DNA of 64,000 nucleotides from Diatrype stigma (Eukaryota > Ascomycota > Sordariomycetes > Xylariales > Diatrypaceae). A program made the translations under genes and the position numbers. Position 1 is the stretch's first letter. Each line of letters opens with the position of its first letter. Shown in pieces: positions 21,202-32,828 of this stretch. Location of the stretch: contig JAKJXP020000108.1 of the NCBI GenBank assembly GCA_022225965.2, positions 1 to 64,000 on the forward strand, in the 5' to 3' direction. The notes beneath the pieces are model-generated. The model was not told where the DNA came from. It worked only from the letters and a program-made list of their open reading frames with translations, and ran no database searches.

Positions 21202-23945
21202 ATGGCGCCCAACGGTCTGGCAAACGGCTCTCATGCCACCAGAAAGCCGGATCTCCACCTAGTCGTGAGTGCATTCTATCCATGTGCCCATATGCCCATA
21301 TATCCATACACCGGTATACCTATATAGCTGTGTGGTATAGGAAACCGTCGAGCTGCAGCTAACTACCGCTTTCCCTTAGAGTGACGAGGATGCCGTCTAC
21401 GAACAGGATATCATACGAGATCATGGCAGCACGAAACCCTGGTTGGCATACATTCAGTTCAAGTTCCAGCATGGCACCACTCAGGAACAAGCCTTCGTGC
21501 TCGAACGTGCCTGCCTACAATTACCGCGTTCCTACAAGCTTTGGAAGATGGTGAGTGCCTCTATATCTTAGACGAGTTCCATTCGGCCGACATGCGCAAG
21601 CGGGTGAGCGGGATTGCGGGATTGCCAGTTACCTTGTTGCTAACACTCAGCAACAGTATCTCCAATTCCGAACCAAACATGTGTCCAGGCTGAACGCTGC
21701 TGTATTTACCGCCGAATATAAAAAGGTCAATGCGCTTTTCGAGAAAGCCTTGATCCTGCTGAACAAAATGCCCCGGATATGGGAGCTGTATCTCAAATTC
21801 CTGCTGCAACAACCCCTAGTTACCCTGACGCGACGAACTTTCGACCGAGCTCTACGAGCACTTCCTATAACCCAGCATAATAGAATATGGGCTCTGTATC
21901 GACCTTTCGCGAACTCTGCTGCGGGGGAGACGGCTGTGAAGATCTGGAGGAGGTATATGCAGGTCCACCCCGAAGATGCCGAAGACTTCATCGAGCTTCT
22001 GACACAAGTTGGCCTGTACACGGAAGCTGTTAAAAAATACATCGATATTCTCAACAATCCGCGCTTCAACAGCAAGCAGAGCAAGGGCCACTACGAATTG
22101 TGGAGTGAGATGGTCGATCTGCTGGTAGAACATGCTAACGAGGTTGAAACGGGCCACGAAACCGGCATCGATGTTGAGCGTATCATCCGAAGCGGAATCG
22201 AGAGGTTTGCCGATCAGAGGGGGAAGCTGTGGTGTGGCTTAGCCACGTACTGGATCCGACGAGGGAGCTTCGAGCGCGCCCGGGACATATTTGAGGAAGG
22301 TGTTACGACGGTCATGACGGTTCGCGATTTCACCCTGATATTCGATACCTATGCCGAGTTCGAAGAGTCTATAATCGGTGCCTTGATGGAGCTTGCATCG
22401 ACGCGGACAGAAGAAGGCAAAGTTGACGAGGATGCCGATTTTGATCTTGATATAAGAATGCTACGCTTCGAACAGCTGATGGACCGTCGGCCATTCCTGT
22501 TGAATGACGTCTTACTACGACAAAATCCGAACAACGTTGGAGAGTGGGAGAAAAGGGTCGCTCTATGGGGAGAGAACAAGGAGGAAGTGGTACAAACATA
22601 TACAGACGCTATTGCAGCGATCCAGCCAAAGAAAGCCGTTGGAGCTTTCCACCAGCTGTGGGCCAATTACGCCAAATTTTATGAGAAAGGAGGAGACATA
22701 CGGAGTGCACGAGTTATCATGGAGAAGGCTGTCAAGGTGCCATTCAAGTCCGTTGCTGAGCTCGCCGACATGTGGATTGAATGGGCCGAGATGGAGCTCC
22801 GCAATGAGAACTTCGACGACGCAGTCCGCATTATGGCTAAGGCTGTGCAAGCTCCCAAACGGTCAACGGTGGACTATTTTGACGAGACTCTTTCACCACA
22901 ACAAAGGGTGCATAAGAGTTGGAAGCTCTGGAGTTTCTACGTCGACCTGGTGGAGAGTGTCAGTTCCCTCGAGGAGACCAAAAAGGTTTACGAGCGGATC
23001 TTCGAATTACGGATAGCCACGCCACAGACGGTCGTGAACTACGCCAACCTCATGGAAGAGCACAAATACTACGAAGAATCCTTCAAGATATACGAGCGGG
23101 GATTAGACCTCTTCAGCTATCCTGTCGCCTTCGAACTATGGAATCTATACCTGACGAAGGCGGTCGACCGCAAAATCAGCATCGAGCGCCTCCGCGACCT
23201 CTTCGAGCAAGCCGTCGAAGACGTCCCTCCGAAGTTTGCGAAGGTGCTATACTTAATGTACGGAAACCTCGAGGAGGAAAGAGGACTGGCGAGACATGCT
23301 ATGCGCATCTACGAGCGGGCGACCCGGGCGGTCTCGGACGAGGACCGGGCCGACATGTTCAACTTCTACATCACCAAGTCGGCGTCGAACTTCGGCCTGC
23401 CATCGACGCGGCCGATCTACGAGCGGGCGATTGCGGCGCTGCCCGATGAGGAGGCGCGCGACATGTGCCTCAAGTTCGCCGACATGGAGAAGCGGCTCGG
23501 CGAGATCGACCGCGCCCGCGCCATCTACGGCCACGCCTCCCAGTTCTGCGACCCCCGCACCAACCCGGCCTTCTGGTCCAAGTGGGAGCAGTTCGAGGTC
23601 CAACATGGCAACGAGGACACCTACAAGGAAATGCTGCGCATCAAGCGTAGCGTCCAGGCCCAGTACAACACCGACGTCAACTTCATCGCCTCCCAGGCCA
23701 TCGCACGCAGCCAGGCCGCGGCCGCCCGGAATGGCGCCGAGAGCAACGGGAACGGTGCCGACTCGGAAGTTGCCGATGCCATGGAGCAGCTCGAGAAGCA
23801 GGCCCGTGCCCCGGTCGGGTTCGTGGCGGCCAGCACCAACATCTCCGGCACTATACCCACGGACAAGGAACAGCAGCAGCAGCAGCCCGTGGCGCCGGCC
23901 AATCCGGACGCTATTGATATCGACGGCATGGATGACGTAGATTAG
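21202..23945 (+). CDS. syf1: Pre-mRNA-splicing factor SYF1 (HAT/TPR-repeat protein)
   Basis: Component of the Prp19-associated complex (NTC) of the spliceosome and orthologous in pattern to yeast Syf1 and human XAB2. Three exons, 21202-21264, 21380-21550 and 21657-23945, give 840 aa, close to the family length. Both donors are GTGAGT. The N-terminal SDEDAVYEQDIIRDHGSTKP followed by WLAYIQFKFQHG is characteristic. HAT repeats (W..Y/F ... P.. A R.I YERA) run almost throughout, for example RTFDRALRALPITQHNRIW, ARDIFEEGV, KSWKLWSFYVDLVESV and RPIYERAIAALPDEEARDMC. The tail is low complexity (a Gln run, then IDIDGMDDVD). At the third exon an alternative AG six bases upstream would add two Gln; the downstream AG fits the conserved KMYLQFRTKHV better. 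The protein acts in the nucleus. Confidence 0.96.
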
Positions 23946-25372
23946 ACTAGAACGAAAGTTTTAGTAGAGTTCAAGCAAGCTATCGAACAACTGCCACGAT
24001 TAGGCATGCGTGCAAATATGCAAAAAGATCCAAAAAAGAGGAATTTCCGGGTTCATGGATTGGGAGTGAGGAAGGGGCAGGAGGTTTTGATAACGGGATT
24101 TCTTCATGCTCATCATCACCACCATCATCATCAACATTACGGGTCGGCTGGCTTGGTTTTTTTCTGGCGGCAAGAGAGAGAGAGGTAGGGGGGGTGGCAG
24201 TACTTACTCTGCTTCTTTGGCCCTATCCCCCCTTTTTTCGTTTCTAGGTAGTCTTTTTCTTCAAAGCTCTCCCTTTATGTATCTACATGTAGATAATGTA
24301 ACGAAACAGTCTGGCCTCCTTGCTTTTCTTCTTTTCTTTTATTTTCTTACTGCTGCAAAGTAGTCTAGTCTAATCTTACCGGATCAGAGAAAGATGACAA
24401 GAAGAAAAGAAGAGCGAGGCACAAGGCACAAGGCACAAAATATTGCAAAGGTTGCAGCACACCCCGGAGACTATAACTTTGAAGGAAACAGAACAAAACT
24501 GAACTACAATATCTCGTCAAAGAACCCACACAGGCCGTCCCCATCAGATAAATGATTCACTCTTCAGCTTATCTTCTATCGAACCGCTACCTACTAGCCC
24601 TCAATGTGCATATTTTTTGAAGTGTCTACGTATGAATGAAAGTTTTCTTGGGCTACAGCATACTTGTATCACGTGGCACTGAGATAATCAGCATTCTCGA
24701 ATATTTGATTGTCTTGTTTTCATAATCGTATGCTATGAACCGAAACTCTTTTGAAAACAGACCAGGCAAGAAAAGACGCATCTTAAAAGCAACTCCTTCT
24801 CCGTACGGAACGGCATGTGACATAATGTACAGTTTGGGGGAAAGCAGCTGCAGTCAACACCATGAAGCTAGGTAGCTAGGTATACAGGATGGCTCTGATA
24901 GGGCAGAAGAAGCGAGAAAACGATGAATGGGTGAATAGCCCCACGACGCATATGCATGTAAGGGGTTTGGTTGTGTGCCAGCTTCCTTGTCGTTCTCGTT
25001 GTTTACTGGAATACCGGATGGAGATAACAATCGTCGGTGATGATCAGTCCAGGGGGGTAACAATCCAAAGTTCGAAAGTGTGAGCGTTACTTCAAGCCAT
25101 GACCCCGGGCTGCCATTGCGGTTGCCAGTCCGTATGTCTAACTTTGGTATGGTTTTATTGTCGATGAGCGCCAAGGTATCCGACGGTAGGAGCAGAATGA
25201 GACGAGCACAATCTGTTGCTTGAAAGGCTGAGCAACAGGAACAACCGTCGAGTATTCACCTTGACCATAATCTCTCGCCCTAATGTCCCTTCATTCCGCT
25301 TTTGTTTCTTTTCTTATCTTTATTTTTTAGTTTTTATTCATTTGTCTTTACAATCGACATCAAGTTTCACCA
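23946..25372. other. Convergent spacer after SYF1
   Basis: No gene was recognised in about 1.4 kb. It contains the SYF1 3' region with a CAT/CAC trinucleotide stretch near 24105-24135 and AG-rich and T-rich tracts, and the 3' flank of the small minus-strand gene at 25373. Short frames at 24854-25174 carry no recognisable signature. Confidence 0.45.
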
Positions 25373-25893
25373 TTATTGATGAGAACCTGAGACCGATGAC
25401 TTGCGGCCGGCATCGCTGGTGGACTTGGCTCCGGACGAGCTGGTCGAAGAGACGGACCAGCGCTTGCTGTGCGCGCGGTGAAATTCTTCAACCGCCTCCC
25501 GGTTACGTTCGACGTGACCGTCTCGCGACGACGGCGTGGCGTAGATGCTGCCCTTGCGCTTCTGAAACCGGCTTGGCGGGGTCTTGGACGCGTCTATGTG
25601 AAACTTGTTAATGGTCTGTTCGAACCTCGCTATCCATCTCCTGTCACATCCTCTGTCCGACATGGACCTGGCAGGAAGATGGGGAGCAACGGTATGGTAA
25701 ACGAAAGTAATATGACAACAGCATCGATGAACCAGACAACTAGTTGGAGCTTAGGGGCTAGGAATCACTCACCCCACTCAGGAGTATTCGTATGGTCCCT
25801 TGATGTCACCTGTGGGCTCGCCGCTTCGGCTCCTGCGGTCGTTGCCCCACCGCTGAAGCCGTTGGTGAACTGAGGCTGCTCGGTGCTTGTCAT
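25373..25893 (-). CDS. Small conserved fungal protein, function unknown
   Basis: Two exons, 25893-25773 and 25629-25373, give 125 aa. The 143-nt intron uses GTGAGT and TAG. Other nearby AG acceptors lead to a stop or the wrong frame, so this join is the only one I found that stays open. The middle of the protein has a compact basic motif set: NTPEWARFEQTINKFHID, SRFQKRKGSIYATPSSRDGH and VERNREAVEEFHRAHSKRW. Its order (KRKGSI.ATP.SRDGH) resembles a recurrent pattern in short Pezizomycotina proteins, but I cannot name a characterised member. The N-terminus is Thr/Ala/Gly-rich, and the C-terminus is a Ser-rich, probably disordered tail (SSTSSSGAKSTSDAGRKSSV). There is no signal peptide or membrane segment. 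Ser/Thr-Pro sites in the motif could be phosphorylated, which is inference only. Confidence 0.6.
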
Positions 25894-26292
25894 TGTTGTG
25901 GTATGCTTCTTGGATGTAGGTATCTATGTCTCGGTTAGTGGTGTAATGATGTGATGATGGGCTTCAAGGACGAGAGCATACCAGTATGACAGTGTATCGT
26001 GTGATGAGCTAGACTGGTTCGTTTGATGTTGATGTATATGTGATATAGGGTAGTGTTGATGGGTAATGTGAGTGTCTTGTAGATAGATGATCGTGAAGTA
26101 TTCGTGGAGTGTCTAGGTAGGTAAGTTGAAAGGAAGTTCAGGTATCGTGGAGGTAGTCAAACTGTGTTTATAGTGAGGAAGATCTCAGGAGAACTCGAGA
26201 GTGGGCGGGGTGTATCTTATAAGTAGATGAACAATTTGAAGCTCCTGTCCTCCGGGTGCCTACCTCCGCCCTCCTTAGGATGCTGGAGCAGC

Positions 26293-26324
26293 AGGTAGGT
26301 ACCCATGTAGGCAGGTACCTACCT
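26293..26324. repeat. Inverted repeat, 11-bp arms, 10-nt loop
   Basis: Arms AGGTAGGTACC (26293-26303) and GGTACCTACCT (26314-26324) are exact reverse complements. This is one of several TAGGTA-based palindromes in spacers of this window. Confidence 0.9.
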
Positions 26325-27733
26325 CAACACGCACCCTTATGAATAAGGTCACTGTAGGAAGGGGGAAGTACACGCACACGGGTGTATGACATAACGGGGG
26401 GCAAAGAAGTAGCTACGTGATCGACCCCGGACTTTGCCCCATCGGTTGTCGATGTACATACAGTCATGACATGGACGACCCTGCTGGGCGCTGCTGGGGA
26501 GGCTTATCAAGATCGCATAGTCGCGTTACATCCATCCGCCGTCCACCATGTGTGTAGCGAATATGGCAGATTCTACAGGCTCACAAGACCTCCCTGCTGC
26601 TGCTCCCCCAACGTCGGCTGCCTCCCGAGCTCACGCTAGTCGTGATCGCTGCCGTCTTTCTACTGGCCGGTTTCACGCCGCCAAGGAGGTGGTTAGCTTC
26701 GACGAGTCACTGTCGCCGTCACCCCCTTTAGCCGCGGTGGTGCGTAGGAGCAGGAGCCAAGGGAGGGAGCTTTCTGGGGAATGTAGATTCGGTAAATCTG
26801 GCACGATCGATCCACAACGTTGGGTATCATCAGCTCCAGGCCAAGCAGCTAAGCAGCCAAGCCTCGATATACTTTTATAGTTAGTCATGAATGGCTTCTG
26901 ATAGCTATCCGCGTGCACGCAAGCCCGCATGCATGATACTATACCAGGAATTACTACCGGTACCATCTGGTCGTACTTAGTAATTTGCTCAAAAGAGTCA
27001 GTTTAGGTATCCCGACGTTAGCCTTAGGCGGAGGCTGTGCGAGTCGCTGCTGGTGGTCCCAAGTCCTACACATGTCGGTAGGTGTGATATGGGTCGTGGC
27101 ATCCGAAGATCAAATCAAGCTTTGCTGGGCATGGGCACCGACTGATGCTGGGTACCCCGGTACTAGGTATGTACGGGCTTGTTCAATGTTGTTTATTTTC
27201 GAGAGAGCCTTGAAGACATCGAGTCCCAGAAGAGGGCGGGTAAAGCTACCTGCCAGGGTATGACGCGCCGTAACTTCAATGGAGCGAGATAAATGATTCC
27301 CGGACTCCTTCCACCGTCCAACGCACCTGCCTCCATACATGATGGCACGTCAGTAGGCTTGTAGCAAACATACATCCCCAATGTATGTGAGATTCCATCC
27401 GCAGGTGCGAGCAACTCAAGTACCTATGCAGTAGGTTCGTTTATCTCGGTCTGCTCGGCTACATCATGACGTCAGGGATGGCACAGCTCTACCGTAGGTA
27501 TGGCACAAGCCATCACCCAGATAAACCAATCGTCAAGTGTTCTTGGGGATGGATGCCCCACACCAGTGCTCTAGGTATACACACCTGCATCGCTCCTCCC
27601 CGGGTTTCCTCACAACGTCGTTTCACCGGTTCCGGCGGAATACTGCAGTCCAGGCAATCCAGGCAGTCGAGGCAGTGTACAACGATGAACTAGAAAACGA
27701 CGATTAACGTTAGCTCATGCATATTGCCTATAT

Positions 27734-27759
27734 TACCTAGGTACCTATGTACCTAGGTA
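27734..27759. repeat. Inverted repeat, 11-bp arms, 4-nt loop
   Basis: Arms TACCTAGGTAC (27734-27744) and GTACCTAGGTA (27749-27759) are exact reverse complements around CTAT. Each arm also contains the palindrome TACCTAGGTA. Confidence 0.92.
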
Positions 27760-29043
27760 GCACTGCCTACCTGACCATTGACTTTAGTGTAGGATTCAAT
27801 ATTACAACCTGAGTAATCGATTGATCTAGATTTGCCAAGCAAACTGCTGGGATGTTAAGCATTTCTCGGCAGACCGCACCCATCCACGGAACTCAACGCT
27901 GAGTAACGGAAGTGGTTAGGTAAATAGGTATGTTGTACCTTTTCTCTTGCGGTGTGCAATACGGGAGCAGCCACGGGTGATACTGTGATGGCACGTCTGG
28001 TGGCTTCAGTCAGGCCGTCAAATCTATATGAGACCTAATCATTGACAAGACCTTAGATGAACTGAGCCAATAACAACATGTCTCGTTCAATTCATCAAAA
28101 GTTCATCCCATCCACCCCACCCCCGTCCCCCATCCCATGAACTCCATGAACCGAAGGGCCCTGCGTCACCAGGTGGGGCCCTACGGATCCGGGGTAATCG
28201 GGGTATTAGCGCTAAGAAAGGAAACTGCCGTTGGAAATCCCCACGTCATGGATTGCCCCTGTTCGAGTCCCTAGTAAAGGGGGCTGAGTTTGATCGGTAT
28301 ATATAATGCCTCCTGTCGAGCTAGGGAGATAGGCATGTGACTATCACTAGTCGAGTCCGAGTAGTTAAGCTCCTCACATGACAGGTATTTGTTATCAAAT
28401 CCCGCTCATTATTGCTACTGGTAGTAAACGTTGATAGGAGCCTCTCGTAAAAACATGTTGGCACACGGGGGCTTAATTAGGACTGGCGAACTTTAACTTT
28501 GCCGGGTGTGATCTTCAATTGGGTCCCGGTAACATAACAGGTGGGCTATTCCAAAGATTTCCTTCACCCCTTTCAACCTTTTACATATTGCTCTGGAGGA
28601 TGTCTACAGGGTTCTATAATTTCGAATTTACCCTAAGCTTGAAGTATGCTTTCGAACACCTGCCCTGTGCGGTTCCTAGGGATATCTTGCAGGATGGGTG
28701 TTCTCCTTAAGTTGATGAAATCGACCCGGATTCTAAGAAGAACGGACAGCATTGTTATCAATTGTGTATATCCGTATAGTTCATTGGACAGCATATTTCG
28801 AAATATTAATCGCTATAACAAAGGATGGAAAGAGCTCTGCGATAACTGCATTTCGTTCCTCAGTCGCTGTAGGCCAGCCTTCCAATGCTTCTTTAATCTT
28901 GCTGCTTAAGTGCTCGTGCATCCACGAATCGATTTGGATTGGAAGAAAAAAGGTTTCAGGAATCAGGACTCGCATAGGAATAGGGAATCACCCGTGTAAA
29001 CATCGTATTTGGTTGTAAGAACTGACAACTTGGCAATATAAAC

Positions 29044-29522
29044 TTACAATTTAGGACAGTAATTACAGTACTTGAATAGAGAGGTCCTGTCGAAAGCCAC
29101 GAATTGTTTATCCTCGGTGATAATCATGTAGTCAGTTGATATCTGTATCATACCATTACCACTATCGATCGAACGACTTGAGATTATCGTATCGTCTGCC
29201 AGGGCTGCAACATCATATATGCGGTCTCGGCTGTTGAAGCCGTCGAACTGATCGAACGAAACCATCAGAGGGAGGATCCCGCAACCCCCTGCACAGGGTC
29301 TCGCAATACCTTAGCCTTCAACAGGTTGAATATCGTCATCAAGGAGTCAGTCGCCTCCCGTATATCAATCGGCAACGAGCGTCCCAGATGATCGATCGTC
29401 GTGAGAAGGCAGACCCAGGACACCTCGGCGGCGCCGCAGAACAAGTTCACATCTTGGTTCAGAACGACCTCTTGTATGATCCACCGTCGTCTCTGTACGG
29501 GTCCGATTCTAGTAAGTCGCAC
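29044..29522 (-). pseudogene. HET-domain (heterokaryon incompatibility) gene fragment
   Basis: Two adjacent minus-strand frames together look like the second half of a HET domain. The first (29522-29265) has RRWIIQEVVLNQDVNLFCG followed by AAEVSW, the pattern of the conserved R.W..QE..LA....CG..E..W block. The second (from about 29274 down to 29044) has FDQFDGFNSRDRIYDVAALA, matching the usual (D)PRDRIYALLGLA block, followed by ISTDY. The blocks are in different frames near 29270. An in-frame stop lies just upstream of 29522, and the expected N-terminal ALSYVWG and WIDAICINQ blocks are absent. A truncated, frame-shifted relic explains this best. An intron at the frame change cannot be excluded. 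Intact members trigger cell death when incompatible strains fuse. Confidence 0.5.
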
Positions 29523-30702
29523 TGCAGCGGGCTAGAAGGACCCAACGAAGGTCGCACTTGGGCCATACGGATATGGTGATCGGGTGGCAGTCTTATGTGG
29601 GTATACAGGTTTTCCTGGGTGAGAAGTCTATTAAAACTAAATGTAGGTAGTTTGGAAAGATAAAATATTTGAATGTGGCCGGCGATAGTCAAAAGCCTCA
29701 ATCGAGCAACTGCAGCTGCGGCTCCCGGCTTGGTGGCGGAGATGCCCCCTTATTTTGGCCGTCAATCTGCCCTGGACTGGCACGAACGTTGTAATGCAAT
29801 TATATACAAGTTAATCAAGTTCGAGACGCAAGGGCTCAAAGAGTTACCACATACTCTGCATGTTCGTCTCAGGGGGAAGCTCATGCCTGACCAGATGACT
29901 TTATACATCGCTGCTTTATAGCATTACGACAGAGTTACGGGGACATGTTAAAACACCGAAACAACGCGCTTGCCCAGGAGTCTACTGGCAGGAGATTTGC
30001 AATCGACATTTCCTACATTGTTCTCACTAAGATCAATAGGTTGATTACCCTCCGTCATGCGCCCCGATATCGTATACTAACTATATAATAAACCATAGTC
30101 TATCATCTGCTTGAAGTGTACGTGTAGAGAATAATAAGACTGAGGATTAAAAATTCTACAATTAGAGTGCTAATCGACGGGGTAGGCAAACCCTCGCCAC
30201 GACTAAGAGAAAAGGAAAAGGGGGGGTCCCGTCCTTAGAGCGGCCCCGCCGGAATCATGTTTGCGACCGGCTACTCCCGTACATGCGTAAATTGATGAAC
30301 ATATTGATTCGTCGCCGTCTATTCCTTCGATGGAAGATGGAAAAGATCGCCATGGATTGCGTTGGCGGCGACGGCACGAGCCGAAGACATGACTGTTGCC
30401 TGAGCTGAACAGGCAACAAGGCCCACACAGCCAAGTATGTGGCAGGCAACAAAGAGCTTGACCAGCTAAGCTCGGCTCTGTACTATCAATTTGGCAGGGT
30501 TTTATCAGATAAGTATGCTCATGTCAAGATGATATAAAGAAGCATCTTTGTTCGAAAAAAGGGGACATTGACTCGTTCACTCTACTTCCATAACTTGCCT
30601 CAACTTGATGCCAAGAACACGGCAACAATACGACGACGAACAATAGCGATAGACATACCAACAGCGACAAATACAACAATCATAAGATTAACAACCAAAA
30701 AA
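29523..30702. other. Spacer with unassigned short frames
   Basis: No gene was recognised. A plus-strand frame at 29673-29921 (about 80 residues, ending LHVRLRGKLMPDQMTLYIAAL) has ordinary amino-acid composition but no family signature. The distal part includes the promoter and leader of the gene at 30703, with a TATAAA-like sequence near 30534. Confidence 0.4.
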
Positions 30703-31380
30703 ATGGCAGCATCAACCAAAGCCCTAGAGGCCACGCTCCCCCGCAAGGCGCCGAACACGGAGCAGCACCGGGCAGTCCTCAACGCAGCGTCGGGCCAGTA
30801 CAAGTACCAGATCTACGCGCTGGCGCCGTCCCTCAATGACGCCTCGACGCTGGCCCAACTAGAGCGGGAGATCAACGACGCGGCGCACGACGGCGAAGGC
30901 GACGGAGACAACGACGACAACGACGACAACAACAAGGAGCCCAGCAGCAGCAGCAACAAGGGCAGCTCGGCGCTCGCGGCGGCGGCGGCGCAGTTCGCGG
31001 ACGGCAAGTCGACGCTGCGGGACGTGTACGAGCACCACGTGCGGGCGCGCGACGCGGACCCCAGCGTCCACCCGCTGTACTTCGTGGTGGCGGACCGGGC
31101 GGACTGGCGGGCGGAGGGCCTGCTGGCGGTGCACCTGGACTGCGGGTACGGCGAGGAGGAGGACCGCGTCGGGGTCGGGCGGTGCGGCGTCGACTGGGCC
31201 GACTCGTGGGGCGTCAACCTGGATATCGGCAACATGGACTGGATGGACCTGAAGGAGATGGAGGAGCAGGAGTGGGGCGGGGAGGATCCCTATGCGGATG
31301 AGGATGATGAGGATGGGGGTGAGGATGGGGATGAGGATGGCGATGGCGGTGGAGGCCAATCGAAGGATGTCAGCCCTTAA
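30703..31380 (+). CDS. Conserved fungal acidic protein, function unknown (possibly DUF6924)
   Basis: Single exon, 225 aa. The frame is open upstream to 30568, but the ATG at 30703, in a favourable A-rich context (aaaaaaATGG), is the first one. The N-terminal half has the pattern KAPNTEQHRAVLNAASGQYKY and QIYALAPSLNDASTL. A low-complexity Asp/Asn/Ser insertion and an Ala run follow. Then comes the best-structured part: LRDVYEHHVRARDADPSVHP, LYFVVADRADWRAEGLLAVH, and CGVDWADSWGVNLDIGNMDW. The combination of a YFVVAD..DW strand and a late VNLDIGNM.W motif reminds me of the fungal DUF6924 type, but I am not certain. The C-terminus is a strongly acidic Gly/Asp/Glu tail. No signal peptide or membrane helix is present. 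The role is unknown. Confidence 0.65.
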   Translation: MAASTKALEATLPRKAPNTEQHRAVLNAASGQYKYQIYALAPSLNDASTLAQLEREINDAAHDGEGDGDNDDNDDNNKEPSSSSNKGSSALAAAAAQFADGKSTLRDVYEHHVRARDADPSVHPLYFVVADRADWRAEGLLAVHLDCGYGEEEDRVGVGRCGVDWADSWGVNLDIGNMDWMDLKEMEEQEWGGEDPYADEDDEDGGEDGDEDGDGGGGQSKDVSP

Positions 31381-32126
31381 GGGGGATATGGGATCCAAAA
31401 GCTCGGCTATACCATGCAGGGGTACTCGTGAAGTCGATCTTCTACCAGGAGAACTTTGGTGTATTTTTCTGGGGAATGACCGACCCGGACATTCATTTAC
31501 TTGAACATCTCTAGAGACAGGGAATTTTGAAACAGCTATATATCTTTGCTGTGAGGACTCAGGCTGCCGATCCATAGCATACGGTAAGCCTTTGAGTCTG
31601 CAATCCAACATAGCAGCCTTCATTCCAAAGTATACTTGGCATACTGTAACATGTCTGTGGCGGCTAAGCGTACGACTAAACCAGTTGAGCAGAAGGACCT
31701 CAACGGGAAAGCAACCCCTCGCCCTTAGTGTAATTCCCTATGAGTGTCCCATGGGAGAACGTCTGCTCCGGATTGTGGAGGTTCATGATTCCCTTCCTCT
31801 CGTTTGTGTCGGCACTCTGGTCATAGTTGGATACTTCCGTCCCAAGAAACTCCCTTGCCGCGAGTAGATGGTTGTGCCAACTCTAAAGGCATCGGTTTCT
31901 GACTGATAGCCCTCTCTCTCGCTCCCCTGTGAGTCCATATTCCTCTCCATTTGTCCCACATCGCTCGAATGTTTCTTCCCATCGATCCCCTCGTTCCCGT
32001 CAGACGATAGGTATATATATAAGTATTAGCCATCAACCTGCATCTATGCATGTTTTCGTCACTTCCACATACGGCTGGCCTTAGAATGACTCAAACTGAC
32101 GAACTCCCACGCTTGCTATCGCTTTC
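31381..32126. other. Convergent spacer
   Basis: No gene was recognised. It contains the 3' regions of the flanking convergent genes. Confidence 0.5.
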
Positions 32127-32828
32127 TTAATCCTGCTCCCTCTCCAGAAATGTTGGATCGCTGCGCACGCGGCTCTCGAACTTGCGCCACCAGTCCTGGA
32201 ATGCCCGCAGTGGCACCACCTCGATCCCACCCTCACCGACCTGCCCGCTGAAGCTCGACAGGAAATTGTATGCATTCTGAATGATGCGCTGCGCCAGGAC
32301 CTGCGTTGATGGCGGTTGTTGCTGCTGTCCTCCCGTCGTCGCCACCACCATGCTACTACTACCATTGGCGGCTGTTTGCTGCTGCTGCTGCTGTTGTATC
32401 CGCTCAGCAACGCTAGCCGCCGGCTCGATCGAGACGCCTATGACGATACCGCCACCACCATCACCATCACTATCTACACCACCGGGGTTCAGCTTGAACA
32501 CGGCGCTCTCCTTCCCCGGCCCCACGCCGCCCAGGAAGCGGAAGGCGGCCTGGTCGACGGGGGCCTCGCCCCGCAGCAGCCGGCCGGCGTCCTGCGCCAT
32601 GTAGATGGCGGCGGCGGCGCCGTCGGGCAGCGCGGCGCCGGCGCCCGGCAGCAGGAACACGGCCAGGTGCGCGAACGGCTTCGGGCTCGCGGGCGTCGTC
32701 GTCCGCGGGATCGCGTACAGGAAGGACGTCGGCGACGGCTGCGACGTCGGCGCCGTGATGAGCGGCTGGCCGGCGGGCAGGATGCCGATTAAGGGGGGCT
32801 GCTGCTGCTGCGAGGGGTCTAACGCCAT
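32127..32828 (-). CDS. opi10: Hikeshi/OPI10 family protein
   Basis: Human Hikeshi carries Hsp70 into the nucleus during heat stress. The yeast member Opi10 is linked to inositol regulation. Single exon of 233 aa, near the usual length of about 200-230. Landmarks are the N-terminal LIGILPAGQPL beta strand (family form F...AGRL), AHLAVFLLPGAGAALPDGAA followed by AAIYM (family form VVFMLG..PFP.G..A.VY), FRFLGGVGPGKESAVFKL (W..LG....KPSAIF), IGVSIEPAASVAERI and AQRIIQNAYNFLSSFSGQ (the ML.NFYNF.SSF block), ending FQDWWRKFESRVRSDPTFLE. Ser/Gln-rich insertions, including a CAG-encoded poly-Gln run near 32378-32396, sit in the loop before the C-terminal helices and are probably disordered. The protein is soluble, cytosolic or nuclear. 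Confidence 0.92.
   Translation of the reverse strand: MALDPSQQQQPPLIGILPAGQPLITAPTSQPSPTSFLYAIPRTTTPASPKPFAHLAVFLLPGAGAALPDGAAAAIYMAQDAGRLLRGEAPVDQAAFRFLGGVGPGKESAVFKLNPGGVDSDGDGGGGIVIGVSIEPAASVAERIQQQQQQQTAANGSSSMVVATTGGQQQQPPSTQVLAQRIIQNAYNFLSSFSGQVGEGGIEVVPLRAFQDWWRKFESRVRSDPTFLEREQD

Larger units (their letters stand above)
25894..29043. other. Gene-poor spacer with TAGGTA-type palindromes
   Basis: No supported gene in about 3.1 kb. The part next to 25893 is probably the promoter of the small minus-strand gene. The region has many TAGGTA/TACCTA units, including two strong inverted repeats listed separately, and short frames without signatures. A minus-strand fragment at 28781-28975 may be a distant remnant of the HET-like relic that follows. 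Confidence 0.4.

Noticed and set aside
26548..26880. 110-codon plus-strand frame starting with an ATG
   Set aside because: The composition is Ser/Ala/Arg-rich with no conserved motif. It lies in a region dominated by short repeats.
28195..28285. Possible tRNA gene (gttcgagtcc looks like a B box)
   Set aside because: The bases around it cannot form the T-stem (ccctg does not pair with cccta), and no acceptor stem or D-arm could be found.
29673..29921. Plus-strand frame of about 80 codons in the HET-relic region
   Set aside because: The composition is protein-like, but there is no ATG-supported gene model, splice partner or recognisable domain. It was left in the spacer description.
30859..31623. 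254-codon minus-strand frame opposite the acidic protein
   Set aside because: It reads through the antisense of Asp/Glu-rich repeats and gives long Val/Ile runs without any domain.
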